A stretch of 64,000 bases of DNA from an uncultured Flavobacteriaceae bacterium (GCA_947501845.1 CANMXP010000012.1:102219-166218), one strand, 5' to 3'. Counted from the stretch's first letter, positions 17,039 to 26,395 are shown. Numbers and translations are program-made. Notes: a model not told the origin generated them from the sequence alone.

Positions 17039-18796
17039 TTAAACATTAACTGCTTGTCTAACAATTTCTAGACCATCATCAATTAAATGACCAACTTCTG
17101 GTCTATTTTGTTTCACGGTTTCTAAATGGTTTAAGATATTTTTACAAAGGTTAGATTCGTTTGCTATAGCAGTCAATTCGTATAGTTCTACAGATAATAA
17201 CCAATCATTAGGGTGTTTTTCAATCAATTGTTCCAGTACTTTAGTTCGAGAAATCGTTTTGTTTTTATGATTTCTATAATCTCTAACTTGCTGGTAGAGT
17301 GTTTCTAGTTGTATGCGTTCATTCGATTTTTTTACCTGAATTGTTTTGGTTGATGGTATATGCGTCATTAAATCAAAACTATTTAGATCTGCAATTCCAG
17401 AGAAAGCAGAAACAATCTCCTTGCCAATAGCCATATCATAAATGCCCCATTCTGGTCGAAACAGTATGGTGTTATTATGTGTAACGGTACAGTTTTTAAA
17501 ACTAATTAATATTATTTTTCCTTGAAGATTGCGCTTGCCCGTAATAATTTCACCAGAAACTTTAATCCCGCCTTCAAATTCCAAAATGATGCTTTGTTCT
17601 TCATAAATAGCATAGGCACTTAAGTCACGAGGACTCATATCTTCAATTGCTAAGTTGATGCCTTTAAGTTTCCCAATAGGAGATCCAAACCCCTTTTTAT
17701 GTGTATTCGTGCCATGTCCAACCAATTCCTTTTCTCTATAGGCTAAAGCAGTTTCTCCCGTAGTTTGAATATACATGGGATTTCCATTGTTTTCAATAAC
17801 ACTGGTAAATATGCCAGAAACCTGGAGCCCAGTACTCAACTCTATAGTGCCTAAAGCTTTAGATTCTATTAATTTGTTTACACCTAAAAGGCCTCCTTTG
17901 CGCAATGCCATAGTATTTGCAAATTCTTCTAAAATAAGGCTTAAGTGTGCAAAATCAGGCGTAACAAAAAGCTGAGGTTGTGGTTTGGTGATATCGAAAT
18001 TTGTATAAGTTGCACCAATATCGTAAGGACGTTTTTTTACTTTGTCGGTCATACACCAAGCACTTTCACCAATAGAAGATAAAAGACCCGCTCCATATAT
18101 TTTAGGATTTTCTAGAGTGCCAATTAGACCATATTCAACGGTCCACCAATGTAAGTTTCTAATAAGAGCCATTTCACTAGGAGCTCCCATGTTTTGTTGT
18201 AAGTCTTCTACTTTTTTTTCAGCAGCGGCAATATCGCTTTCACTAGAATTTGGTGCTTCTTTAATAATGGACAAATGCCTTACAGCTTCATATAATTCAT
18301 AGTCTTTAGCAGATGAAATAGCTTTGCATCCAATCTCTCCAAAACGTCTTAAATATTCCGCATATTCTGGATTTGCAATAATTGGAGCATGTCCAGCACC
18401 TTCATGAATAATATCAGGGGCAGGCGTATATTCTATATGTTCTAACTGTCTAATATCACTGGCAATAACCAATACATTGTAGGCTTGAAATTCCATAAAT
18501 GCATTTGGTGGTATAAAACCATCAACAGCTACAGCAGCCCAACCAATATCTTTTAAAATCCTGTTCATACCATACATGTTAGGGATACTATCAATGGAAA
18601 TACCTGTTTGATTTAGGCCTTCTAAGTAAGATTTGTGAGCTACTTTACTTAAAAAGTCTACATTTTTACGCATTACATAACGCCAAACGGCTTGGTCTAC
18701 AGCAGAATAGTCCTCATAGTTTTGAGGTTTTATAAACTGCATTAAATGCTTAGGTAAGCGATTTAATATGTCGTTGGATTCAATGGTATTAGACAT
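17039..18796 (-). CDS. Aromatic amino acid hydroxylase, long flavobacterial form
   Basis: A 585-residue protein from the ATG at 18796 (MSNTIESNDIL); an ORF extending upstream adds an unlikely 16-residue hydrophobic leader. The catalytic domain (about 20-330) has the iron ligands H131 and H136 in HEGAGH and E221 in WWTVEYG, as in phenylalanine 4-monooxygenase. The enzyme needs a pterin cofactor and O2 and would make Tyr from Phe. Bacterial enzymes of the proteobacterial type are about 260-300 residues; here about 250 extra residues follow, with no motif I recognise. This extension is shared by homologues in Bacteroidota. Tryptophan or tyrosine as substrate cannot be excluded. Confidence 0.9.
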   Translation of the reverse strand: MSNTIESNDILNRLPKHLMQFIKPQNYEDYSAVDQAVWRYVMRKNVDFLSKVAHKSYLEGLNQTGISIDSIPNMYGMNRILKDIGWAAVAVDGFIPPNAFMEFQAYNVLVIASDIRQLEHIEYTPAPDIIHEGAGHAPIIANPEYAEYLRRFGEIGCKAISSAKDYELYEAVRHLSIIKEAPNSSESDIAAAEKKVEDLQQNMGAPSEMALIRNLHWWTVEYGLIGTLENPKIYGAGLLSSIGESAWCMTDKVKKRPYDIGATYTNFDITKPQPQLFVTPDFAHLSLILEEFANTMALRKGGLLGVNKLIESKALGTIELSTGLQVSGIFTSVIENNGNPMYIQTTGETALAYREKELVGHGTNTHKKGFGSPIGKLKGINLAIEDMSPRDLSAYAIYEEQSIILEFEGGIKVSGEIITGKRNLQGKIILISFKNCTVTHNNTILFRPEWGIYDMAIGKEIVSAFSGIADLNSFDLMTHIPSTKTIQVKKSNERIQLETLYQQVRDYRNHKNKTISRTKVLEQLIEKHPNDWLLSVELYELTAIANESNLCKNILNHLETVKQNRPEVGHLIDDGLEIVRQAVNV

Positions 18797-18931
18797 AATT
18801 AATTTAAAATAAGACTTAATGAGGTAAAAATACGAAATATTCAAATAATTGTCGATTTTTTTATGATTTTAATAATATTGAAGGTGTGACTTATTTTAGT
18901 ATTTTTATGTTTTTTAAATCTTAAAATATTT

Positions 18932-20035
18932 ATGTACACAAGACGTATATTTCCTATAGGAGGAGTTCTAAGATGGACTCGTAGGCATATTTTCTTATTT
19001 ATTTTTCTAGCGTTAATCCCTGTTTTTTTATTTGATGTGCTAGGCTTAAAGTGGTTGCACGTGCCTTGGTTGCCCTTGGGGGTTTTGGGTACAGCAGTGG
19101 CATTTGTTGTAAGTTTTAAAAATAATGCTTCTTATGACAGATTATGGGAAGCTCGAAAAATATGGGGAGGTATTGTCAACGCTTCACGTTCCTGGACAAT
19201 CATGGTGAAGGATTTTATAAATAATGACCATACTGTTGAAGATAGGACAGAAGAAGAAATGCAAGCTATTAAACGCGAGTTGGTACATAGGCACGTGGCA
19301 TGGTTAACTGCATTACGTTATCAATTAAGGCAAGACAAACCATGGGAAATGCACCTTAAAGCTGGTAAATCCAATAAAGAATTTAGAGCTTCGAACTACA
19401 GGGTTTGTGAAGACGTAGAAGATTTGGAAGGAGCTATAAGCCCTTATCTTTCGGAGGTTGATTACAAGGAGGTTTTTGCCAAAGGAAACCAAGCCTCACA
19501 ATTATTAGGAATTCAGTCCCGGCGTTTAAAAGAGTTGATGAGTCAAGGTTTAATTGAAGACTTTAGGCACATGGAAATGATGAACATGTTGGTGGAATTT
19601 TACACACTTCAAGGAAAAAGTGAACGTATAAAAAATTTCCCATACCCTAGGCAGTTTGCTACGCTCAATTATTTATTTGTCTGGATTTTTATTTTATTAA
19701 TTCCTTATGGGATTATGGAAGGGTTTGAGAGTTTTGGTGAGAAAATCTTAGGATTATTAAGTAAGCATGAAGAGAGAGCGTCTATAATGCATGTAGTGCA
19801 AGAAACTATTGCAAAACATTTTGTGTGGTTTTCAGTACCATTTAGTGCTTTAATATCGTGGGTGTTTCATACCATGGAAGCGATTGGTGAGAATACCGAG
19901 AACCCATTTGAAGGCGGCCCTAACGATGTGCCTATTACCGACTTAAGTCGAGGTATTGAGATAGATATCAGGCAGCTTATTGACGATACTAATATTCCTA
20001 AACCGTATGTTTGGGAGAACGATATAGTTATGTAG
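18932..20035 (+). CDS. Bestrophin-family anion channel protein
   Basis: A 367-residue protein of the bestrophin/YneE family. It has N-terminal membrane segments (HIFLFIFLALIPVFLFDVLG and WLPLGVLGTAVAFVVSFKNN), the family block NNASYDRLWEARKIWGGIVN, and later helices (YLFVWIFILLIPYGIMEGF; FVWFSVPFSALISWVFHTME) leading to ENPFEGGPNDVPI. Bacterial bestrophins form pentameric ion channels in the inner membrane. It is monocistronic; its 3' end is only 6 bases from repeat copy B, which may provide the transcription stop. Confidence 0.93.
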   Translation: MYTRRIFPIGGVLRWTRRHIFLFIFLALIPVFLFDVLGLKWLHVPWLPLGVLGTAVAFVVSFKNNASYDRLWEARKIWGGIVNASRSWTIMVKDFINNDHTVEDRTEEEMQAIKRELVHRHVAWLTALRYQLRQDKPWEMHLKAGKSNKEFRASNYRVCEDVEDLEGAISPYLSEVDYKEVFAKGNQASQLLGIQSRRLKELMSQGLIEDFRHMEMMNMLVEFYTLQGKSERIKNFPYPRQFATLNYLFVWIFILLIPYGIMEGFESFGEKILGLLSKHEERASIMHVVQETIAKHFVWFSVPFSALISWVFHTMEAIGENTENPFEGGPNDVPITDLSRGIEIDIRQLIDDTNIPKPYVWENDIVM

Positions 20036-20041
20036 CAAACA

Positions 20042-20211
20042 GACTGTTTAATAAGTGTCATTTTGAACGTAGAGAACCGTGTCTGTGTGTTAGACAGGCA
20101 ATCTTAAAAAAATCAAATCTTTATTTACCAAGATGTTGAGATTTTTCGACTTTAGCTTTTGCTGGGCATAGTCGAAGTACTCAAAATGACATTTATGAAC
20201 TTCTAGACAGC
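20042..20211 (-). repeat. MITE-like repeat, copy B (inverted relative to copy C)
   Basis: The element fills the gap between the bestrophin gene and the convergent DUF4136 gene. Its reverse complement begins CTGTCTAGAAGTTCATAAAT and includes GAGTACTTCGACTATG and AAGCTAAAGTCGAAAAA, aligning with copy C over most of its length. The outer ends are inverted repeats of the GACTGTCTGAAAA type. No coding capacity. Confidence 0.7.
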
Positions 20212-20214
20212 TTT

Positions 20215-20793
20215 TTATTGTTGAGCTACTGGAGGGTATTTCGTCATTATCTCTGTTACAAACTCTTTAATACGAGCTTCTTTTTTCTCCATATTTCTGC
20301 TTAAATAGCCAGTCCCCATACCTTGCCATACAAGTTCTTTTTTATTGGCATCGATAAGATCTATATATAAGTGACCTTGTACGCTGGTAGACACATTAGG
20401 TTGATTCCAACCCCAACCCCAGCCAGGCCCAAAGCCACCCCAACCAGGTCCGAAGCCGCCCCAGCCGCCCCAACCCCAGCCACCATAACCCCAAGAGTTA
20501 TTGTAAACGTCTACACGTTGCTGAGATTTTGTAAAAAGACTCACTAATAAATCGGGTTTTTGGGATTTTGTAAAGCCTTTGGCCAACAATTCTGCTTCAA
20601 TAGCACGGAGAATTCTTCGTTTATCTAAATCGCTAATTTCTGCTTTGTCAATACCTGTTTTAAAAAATGCAAAGGTTTTGTATTCTCCAAAATTGGCATT
20701 CTTATCGTAATCTGCAGCAACACGTACAGAACTGCATGAGGTAACCACAATAAGCAATGCTAAAAGTGGTAGGGTGTTTAATAGTTTTTTCAT
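20215..20793 (-). CDS. DUF4136 lipoprotein
   Basis: A 192-residue protein with a lipoprotein signal (MKKLLNTLPLLALLIVVTSC, lipidated Cys about residue 20) and a DUF4136 domain: VAADYDKNANFGEYKTFAFF, a region predicting a paired helix, then LVSLFTKSQQR. It contains a Gly/Trp-rich insertion (YGGWGWGGWGGFGPGW and similar) and ends with YIDLIDANKKELVWQGMGTG. DUF4136 lipoproteins are frequent in Bacteroidota envelopes, function unknown. The 3' end abuts repeat copy B. Confidence 0.9.
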   Translation of the reverse strand: MKKLLNTLPLLALLIVVTSCSSVRVAADYDKNANFGEYKTFAFFKTGIDKAEISDLDKRRILRAIEAELLAKGFTKSQKPDLLVSLFTKSQQRVDVYNNSWGYGGWGWGGWGGFGPGWGGFGPGWGWGWNQPNVSTSVQGHLYIDLIDANKKELVWQGMGTGYLSRNMEKKEARIKEFVTEIMTKYPPVAQQ

Positions 20794-20937
20794 AGCCTTT
20801 TATTTTTGTTCTACATGACTTAAATAGCTTTTAGAATCAATGATTTTAAACGCTTTTTAATTTAATAATAGCATCAATAATCGTACCAAGCCTACTATTA
20901 ACGGATTGTAACAGGGATAGTTACCCCATTTTAGATG

Positions 20938-21087
20938 CTATTTGTTTCTGTCGTATCCGTATGGACAATGCCTGCATCCGCTTTCACAACAATAGCCTCT
21001 TCTTAAGTGGTACTGTTCTGTGAAACAGCGATAACCTTCTGGTGTTAAGTAGTAATCACCTTTTTCTATAGGGATTATTTTTTTCAT
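20938..21087 (-). CDS. DUF5522 cysteine-rich microprotein
   Basis: A 49-residue ORF, ATG at 21087 and TAG at 20938-20940. It translates as MKKIIPIEKGDYYLTPEGYR, CFTEQYHLRRGYCCESGCRH, CPYGYDRNK. The segment YHLRRGYCCESGCRHCPYGY is the DUF5522 signature, with the CCxxGCRHCPY cysteine/histidine cluster that suggests a bound metal. Family function is unknown. It is divergent from the 112-residue HExxH protein at 21146. It is short enough to be missed by a length cut-off, but the family match makes it genuine. Confidence 0.87.
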   Translation of the reverse strand: MKKIIPIEKGDYYLTPEGYRCFTEQYHLRRGYCCESGCRHCPYGYDRNK

Positions 21088-21145
21088 CTAATCGTATTGT
21101 AACAAAGATAATGTAATTTGGATTGGTTTTTGAGTGATATAAAAT

Positions 21146-21484
21146 ATGATTTTAATTTCTAAATATTTAGTCCCTAAAGGTTGTATTGGTTTAGCTATTT
21201 TTCCTTTTGTATTTTTGAAATCGAAACATTTACAATCGCATACCATTTTGATTAACCATGAAAAAGTTCACTTAAGGCAACAATTAGAAATGCTAATAGT
21301 TCCTTTCTATTTAATGTATGGCATCGAATTTTTGGTGCGCTTGTTTCAATATAAAGAATGGGATTTGGCATATAGAAATATTTCTTTTGAACGTGAGGCC
21401 TATGATAATGAGTCAAATTTAGATTATTTAAGACATCGTCCAATTTGGGCATTTTTAAAATACGTCTTTGTTAAGGATATTTGA
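21146..21484 (+). CDS. Small HExxH-motif protein, possible minimal zinc peptidase
   Basis: A 112-residue protein. HEKVH in the segment NHEKVHLRQQLEMLIV matches HExxH, and FEREAYDNE, about 40 residues later, offers the third ligand Glu in a gluzincin-like layout (compare M48/M56). A hydrophobic stretch (LIVPFYLMYGIEFLVRLF) lies between the two. I recall very similar short proteins in many Flavobacteriia but no experimental function. It could be an active minimal peptidase or a degenerate fold. It is divergent from the DUF5522 microprotein, with 58 bases between them. Confidence 0.72.
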   Translation: MILISKYLVPKGCIGLAIFPFVFLKSKHLQSHTILINHEKVHLRQQLEMLIVPFYLMYGIEFLVRLFQYKEWDLAYRNISFEREAYDNESNLDYLRHRPIWAFLKYVFVKDI

Positions 21485-21504
21485 GGTATTGAATAAAAAA
21501 AGAA

Positions 21505-21657
21505 GACTGTCTGAAAAGTGGTTAACCTTGTCGTTTTGAGTACTTCGACTATGTTCAGCACAAGCTAAAGTCGAAAAACCCCAACATTTTGATAAACAAA
21601 TCTTTATTTTTTTTAAAGATTCTTCACTACGCTCTGAATGACATTTTTCAGGCAGTC
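21505..21657 (+). repeat. MITE-like repeat, copy C
   Basis: The ends form a terminal inverted repeat: GACTGTCTGAAAAGTG at the left, and GACTGCCTGAAAAATG when the right end is read on the other strand. The core has GAGTACTTCGACTATG and AAGCTAAAGTCGAAAAA, nearly identical to copy B in opposite orientation. B and C bracket the DUF4136, DUF5522 and HExxH genes. Confidence 0.7.
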
Positions 21658-21686
21658 TCTTTCATTTTCTATAGAAAATATATATG

Positions 21687-23141
21687 TTAATTTAATGTTC
21701 TAAGAAATTCTGATGTTTTTTTATGCTGTTCATCTTTCATTAAATCAATCTCTTCTTTACTTTTTCCTTCACTTGATTTAATATAAGCATCAAATATATG
21801 GCTCAAGTATATTGGGGACTTATTGCCTGCAAAACTTATCGGGTTATGACAAGTAAAACAATTTTGAAGATTTGTTACATTAATATCCGAAATGTTTTTT
21901 TGAGAGGTTTGTGTAAATGTTTCCATGGTAACGTTTGCACAATTTAATGAGCCTCGAGCATTAGATCCAGGTGTTGCGGCGCCTATACCTCCTCCTAGAC
22001 TTACAATTTTTTTAGCTTGTTGGTTAGGTGTTAAACTGTCTGTGTCTATCCATATAGAACCATTGTAAAAATAGTTTTTCCAAACGTCTTTAAGGTTTTT
22101 TGCCACACTGGCATTTATTTCTTTTATATTATCAAAATTTTCAGGTTCATTTTGGCTTGTTTTCATATAACCTGATGCGGTTACAGGTACTCCATATTGA
22201 AATAAGTCGAAAGCTTTACTTGCTAACACAGGCTTGTCATCTTTAATAAATGTAATACCATCTAAGCCCGTTGTGCTACCTTCGGCAAATAATAATTTTT
22301 CGCTGGTTGTACTTGCAGAGTCAGCTTTCCAATCGTAATTTGGTGCCATGTCGTTATGTTCGAAAGTAGCCCAAATAAATTCTGGATGGTTTTCTACAAC
22401 GCCTACCACATGCATTCCTAATAAAGCTACCTCGGTATTTGTATATGTTTTACCATCTTTATTAATTATGGCCGCTGTTGTTGTATAATAATTGTTTGAT
22501 TTATCGCTTGGTATCGCTGTGGCATCTGCCCAAGCAACTTTCAATTCTAAAGACCCTACAGGGAAAGTCTGCAAATTATCTGCTGGTAATTTTCCTGATG
22601 CTAAAGCAGCTTTAAAAGCTTCGGCGGCATCTTGCATAATCAAGCTTATGTGTATTGAATAATGTACTGTAATGGCTTTGCCCGTTGCGCTATTATATGC
22701 TGGATTTGTTTTTAGTACCCCATGTTCAAAGCCTGCCTGTATGGTATCTGTTAATACAACAGAAGCCCCTTTTTGTTGCGTAATAGGTTCCATAGCATCT
22801 GTGACTTGAATAATTTCTTTTTGGTTAAGGAATAGTGGTAAGCTATCTTCAGGTTTAGTAACCCATAGAAACTTTTGCCATGACCATTGATGAAAAATAC
22901 AGTTTGTTGTCGAAGTTACATCAAATGGGCTGCCTTTTCCTTCTGCGGGAGGAGGTGTTTGGCTATGGGGAAACCAGCTAGCTTCTGATAAGCATAAAGT
23001 ATCTCCACTTTTTTCGTTGTAGGTTGTTACGGCTTCAGTTTTAACATTTTCTACTTTTTTTTCATTTTTACAAGACAAAAAGCATACGGTTAAGATGAAA
23101 GCTAATAATGCGGAATTTAGTGCAATAATTGATTTTTTCAT
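21687..23141 (-). CDS. Lipoprotein with a single c-type heme motif
   Basis: A 484-residue protein. The lipoprotein signal runs to FLSC (Cys about residue 24). The N-terminal region has a Trp-rich stretch (CIFHQWSWQKFLWVTKP). A single CxxCH motif, CFTCH, lies at residues 428-432 in LQNCFTCHNPISF, so one covalent heme is predicted. No recognisable catalytic domain lies between. It is probably an outer- or inner-membrane-anchored periplasmic electron carrier or redox protein. Similar proteins are annotated as cytochrome c family proteins. Monocistronic. Confidence 0.72.
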   Translation of the reverse strand: MKKSIIALNSALLAFILTVCFLSCKNEKKVENVKTEAVTTYNEKSGDTLCLSEASWFPHSQTPPPAEGKGSPFDVTSTTNCIFHQWSWQKFLWVTKPEDSLPLFLNQKEIIQVTDAMEPITQQKGASVVLTDTIQAGFEHGVLKTNPAYNSATGKAITVHYSIHISLIMQDAAEAFKAALASGKLPADNLQTFPVGSLELKVAWADATAIPSDKSNNYYTTTAAIINKDGKTYTNTEVALLGMHVVGVVENHPEFIWATFEHNDMAPNYDWKADSASTTSEKLLFAEGSTTGLDGITFIKDDKPVLASKAFDLFQYGVPVTASGYMKTSQNEPENFDNIKEINASVAKNLKDVWKNYFYNGSIWIDTDSLTPNQQAKKIVSLGGGIGAATPGSNARGSLNCANVTMETFTQTSQKNISDINVTNLQNCFTCHNPISFAGNKSPIYLSHIFDAYIKSSEGKSKEEIDLMKDEQHKKTSEFLRTLN

Positions 23142-23234
23142 TTTAAAAAGGTTTATTATTTGGTTAATTCAAGTAAGCTCAATTTTAGGTTTCAAATGAT
23201 TATTTAAATTAATACTAAATTTAAACAAACATCT

Positions 23235-23242
23235 CAAATGTA
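23235..23242 (-). promoter_or_regulatory. Candidate -7 element for the CxxCH lipoprotein gene
   Basis: Reads TACATTTG on the minus strand (TAnnTTTG), 93 bases before the start codon at 23141. No clear -33 partner. Confidence 0.35.
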
Positions 23243-23373
23243 AGTTATTTTTTACTAATATATAGTTTTTTCCTTCTTTTAATTAATTGTAAACTAGGTG
23301 TAAAGACAATTTTTTGCTTGTATGCGTTCAAAGCAACATTCGTTTTGGAGATTTTTAAAGTATCTTCGTGCTA

Positions 23374-24285
23374 ATGAATTTTAAGCTTGGGCATAGTGTT
23401 AATCAACAGGTTTCTTTAACCAAAGAAAAAGGCGTAGAGCTGTTTGTAAAACGTGAAGATAAAATTCATCCATTTGTGTCTGGAAATAAGTATAGAAAGC
23501 TCAAATACAACTTTTTTGAAGCTAGAGAAAAAGGTTTTAATACGCTGCTTACTTTTGGTGGCGCTTTTTCTAATCATATAGCTGCTGTAGCTTCGGCAGG
23601 AAAATTATTAGGATTTAAAACAATTGGTGTTATAAGGGGAAATGAGTTAGAAGATAAAGTCTTTGAGAACGAAACCTTAAGTTTTGCAAAACAAAATGGC
23701 ATGCAATTTAAGTTTGTTTCTAGAGAAGATTATAGAAATAAAACTTCAGAGGCTTTTTTAAGTGGATTAAAAAAAGAGTTTAATGAGTTTTATCTTATTC
23801 CAGAAGGTGGTACAAATAATTTGGCAATTAAGGGGTGTGAAGAAATATTAACAGAGGCAGATAAAGAATTCGATTATATATGTTGTACCGTAGGAACTGG
23901 AGGGACGATTTCTGGACTAATAAATTGTTCAAAACTTAGTCAACAAGTTTTAGGTTTTCCTGCTTTAAAAGGTGATTTTTTACAGCAAGATATTAGTAAA
24001 TTTGTAACCAATACCAATTGGAGTTTAATAAACAATTATCATTTTGGCGGGTATGCAAAAATAAATGAAGAGCTGGTGACGTTTATAAATCAGTTTAAAA
24101 AAATAAATAATATCCCGTTAGATCCTGTATATACAGGTAAAATGATGTTTGGAATTTTTGATTTGATTAATAAAGATTATTTTAAAAAGGACTCAAAAAT
24201 TTTAGCAATTCATACAGGAGGTTTGCAGGGTATTAAAGGCATGAATTCAGTATTAAAAAATAAAAACTTATCAATAATTGAATAA
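23374..24285 (+). CDS. D-cysteine desulfhydrase / ACC deaminase family PLP enzyme
   Basis: A 303-residue fold-type II PLP enzyme. Lys39 in SGNKYRKLKYN is the Schiff-base lysine; GGAFSNHIAAVAS is the phosphate or carboxylate loop, and VGTGGTISG the glycine loop. Family members cleave D-cysteine or deaminate 1-aminocyclopropane-1-carboxylate; D-cysteine desulfhydrase is the more likely activity in a marine-type bacterium. The ATG at 23374 is preferred to the GTG 6 bases earlier, which falls in the -7-like TATCTTCG (23361-23368); that placement would give a nearly leaderless mRNA. Its stop overlaps the next gene's start. Confidence 0.87.
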   Translation: MNFKLGHSVNQQVSLTKEKGVELFVKREDKIHPFVSGNKYRKLKYNFFEAREKGFNTLLTFGGAFSNHIAAVASAGKLLGFKTIGVIRGNELEDKVFENETLSFAKQNGMQFKFVSREDYRNKTSEAFLSGLKKEFNEFYLIPEGGTNNLAIKGCEEILTEADKEFDYICCTVGTGGTISGLINCSKLSQQVLGFPALKGDFLQQDISKFVTNTNWSLINNYHFGGYAKINEELVTFINQFKKINNIPLDPVYTGKMMFGIFDLINKDYFKKDSKILAIHTGGLQGIKGMNSVLKNKNLSIIE

Positions 24286-25081
24286 AAAAATAAGTAGAAT
24301 AGCGTTCGTATTGTGTTTAGGGTGTTTTCTTTTTAGTTGTCGTTCTAAAAAGGGAATAGTTACAAAAAAGCCTCATACTCCCACAGTAGTAATAGGTGGT
24401 AATAATAAGGAAGAAACAACACAAACACCTAAGGCTCCATCTAAAGTCTATGCCAATGCGACAGAAAAATATATTGATGTTTATAAAGGGATTGCCCAGC
24501 AAGAAATGAGTTTGTATGGTATTCCTGCAAGTATCACTTTAGCGCAGGGAATTCTTGAATCGGGTTCTGGTAAAGGACGCCTTTCAGTAAAAGCCAATAA
24601 TCATTTTGGTATTAAATGTCACGGTTGGAAAGGGGGTAAGATTTATCATGATGATGACAGGGCACAAGAGTGTTTTAGAAAGTACAAAGATGCTAAGTAT
24701 TCGTTTAGAGATCATTCGCTTTTCTTAAAAGATAGAAAGCGTTATGCGAAACTTTTCAAGCTGAAAAAAGGAGATTATAAGGGTTGGGCCAGAGAATTGA
24801 GATTGGCAGGATATGCCACCGATAAAAAGTACCCTCAAAAATTAATCAGCATCATTGAACGCTATGAATTATATAAGTTCGATAAAGAAATTTTGGGCGA
24901 ATCGGGTGTTGAATTTGAGATGCCCGAAGTTGAGGAACAGCTTACTTATACAGTGTCAAAAGGAGATACATTATATTCTATTTCAAGAAAGTACGGTATC
25001 ACAGTTAAGGAACTTCAAAAATTAAATGGATTAAACGGTACGGCCTTAAATATAGGACAAGTATTAGTTGTAAAACCATAA
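24278..25081 (+). CDS. Glucosaminidase (GH73-type) lipoprotein with LysM domain
   Basis: A 267-residue protein using a TTG start that overlaps the previous gene by 8 bases; the first internal ATG (residue 77) would remove the signal. The lipobox is LFSC (Cys21). Domains: glucosaminidase (about 65-200, ASITLAQGILESGSGKG with Glu94 as likely acid, NHFGIKCHGWKGG) and one C-terminal LysM (about 222-267, YTVSKGDTLYSISRKYGIT). It would cut the N-acetylglucosamine linkage in peptidoglycan and bind it through LysM. Translation is probably coupled to the upstream PLP enzyme. Confidence 0.9.
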   Translation: MNKKISRIAFVLCLGCFLFSCRSKKGIVTKKPHTPTVVIGGNNKEETTQTPKAPSKVYANATEKYIDVYKGIAQQEMSLYGIPASITLAQGILESGSGKGRLSVKANNHFGIKCHGWKGGKIYHDDDRAQECFRKYKDAKYSFRDHSLFLKDRKRYAKLFKLKKGDYKGWARELRLAGYATDKKYPQKLISIIERYELYKFDKEILGESGVEFEMPEVEEQLTYTVSKGDTLYSISRKYGITVKELQKLNGLNGTALNIGQVLVVKP

Positions 25082-25099
25082 GTAACCAATTATAGATTT

Positions 25100-26395
25100 A
25101 TGAATTATAAAAGAAGTAGTGCTCTATTCGCAGAAGCAGAAAAGGTAATTCCCGGGGGCGTAAATTCGCCAGTAAGAGCGTTTAAAGCAGTAGGAGGAAC
25201 ACCTATTTTTGTAAAAGAAGCAAAAGGTGCTTATTTATATGATGAAGATAATAACCGATTAATAGATTATATTAATTCCTGGGGACCAATGATCTTAGGT
25301 CATGCCTATGAACCCGTTGTTAATGCAGTAGTAGAAAAAGCAAAAAGAGGGACCTCATTTGGAATGCCAACCGAAATTGAAACTAAAATTGCAGAGTTAG
25401 CAGTTTCTATGGTGCCTAATATTGATAAAATACGATTTGTAAACTCAGGAACCGAAGCGTGTATGAGCGCAGTGCGCTTAGCACGTGGTTTTACAGGGAA
25501 AGATAAAATTATAAAATTTGCTGGCTGCTACCATGGTCACAGTGATTCCTTTTTAATACAAGCAGGCAGTGGAGCCATTACTTTTGGTACGCCTAATAGT
25601 CCTGGGGTTACAGAAGGAACTGCAAAAGACACTTTATTAGCTCGTTATAACGATATTGAAAACGTAACGCAATTAATTGAAGCAAATAAAGGTGAAGTAG
25701 CCTGTATTATTATAGAGCCTGTTGCTGGAAATATGGGATGTATTCCTCCAAAAGAAGGCTTTTTGGAAGCATTAAGAACGTTGTGTGATGCTCACGATAT
25801 ATTATTGATTTTCGATGAGGTTATGACAGGGTTTCGTTTAGCAAAGGGTGGTGCCCAAGAGTTGTTGGGTATTCGTGCGGATATTGTTTGCTTCGGGAAA
25901 GTTATAGGAGGTGGGTTACCCGTTGGGGCATTTGCGTCCAGAAATGAAATTATGAATCATTTGGCACCTTTAGGACCAGTGTACCAAGCAGGAACTTTAA
26001 GTGGAAACCCATTAGCTATGGCAGCTGGTTTAGCGATGTTAAGTGAATTAAACAATGACGCTGATATTTTTAACCGCTTAGCTGAAAAAACCGAGTACTT
26101 ACATAAAGGTATTGCTAAAGTTTTAAATGATAATGATGTTGTTCATACCATAAACAGAGTTGGTTCTATGATTTCGGTTCACTTTGATGACTCAGAAGTC
26201 ATAGATTTTGAAACATCTGCAAAAGGAAATAACGATACATTTAAAAGATTCTTTCATGGTATGCTAAATGAAGGTGTTTATATAGCGCCGAGTGCTTTCG
26301 AAACCTGGTTTATTACAGATGCTTTAACTTACGAGGATCTAGATTTTACTATTGCTGCCGTTGATAAGGTTACTAATAAAGAAGAGCATATCTAA
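25100..26395 (+). CDS. hemL: Glutamate-1-semialdehyde 2,1-aminomutase
   Basis: A 431-residue class III aminotransferase. It begins with the family start [20 protein letters not shown], has [14 protein letters not shown] and [10 protein letters not shown], and the PLP lysine K267 in [15 protein letters not shown]. It makes 5-aminolevulinate in the C5 route to heme. It follows the glucosaminidase gene by 18 bases, so the three genes 23374-26395 may form one transcript, although the functions do not obviously belong together. Confidence 0.96.
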   Translation: MNYKRSSALFAEAEKVIPGGVNSPVRAFKAVGGTPIFVKEAKGAYLYDEDNNRLIDYINSWGPMILGHAYEPVVNAVVEKAKRGTSFGMPTEIETKIAELAVSMVPNIDKIRFVNSGTEACMSAVRLARGFTGKDKIIKFAGCYHGHSDSFLIQAGSGAITFGTPNSPGVTEGTAKDTLLARYNDIENVTQLIEANKGEVACIIIEPVAGNMGCIPPKEGFLEALRTLCDAHDILLIFDEVMTGFRLAKGGAQELLGIRADIVCFGKVIGGGLPVGAFASRNEIMNHLAPLGPVYQAGTLSGNPLAMAAGLAMLSELNNDADIFNRLAEKTEYLHKGIAKVLNDNDVVHTINRVGSMISVHFDDSEVIDFETSAKGNNDTFKRFFHGMLNEGVYIAPSAFETWFITDALTYEDLDFTIAAVDKVTNKEEHI

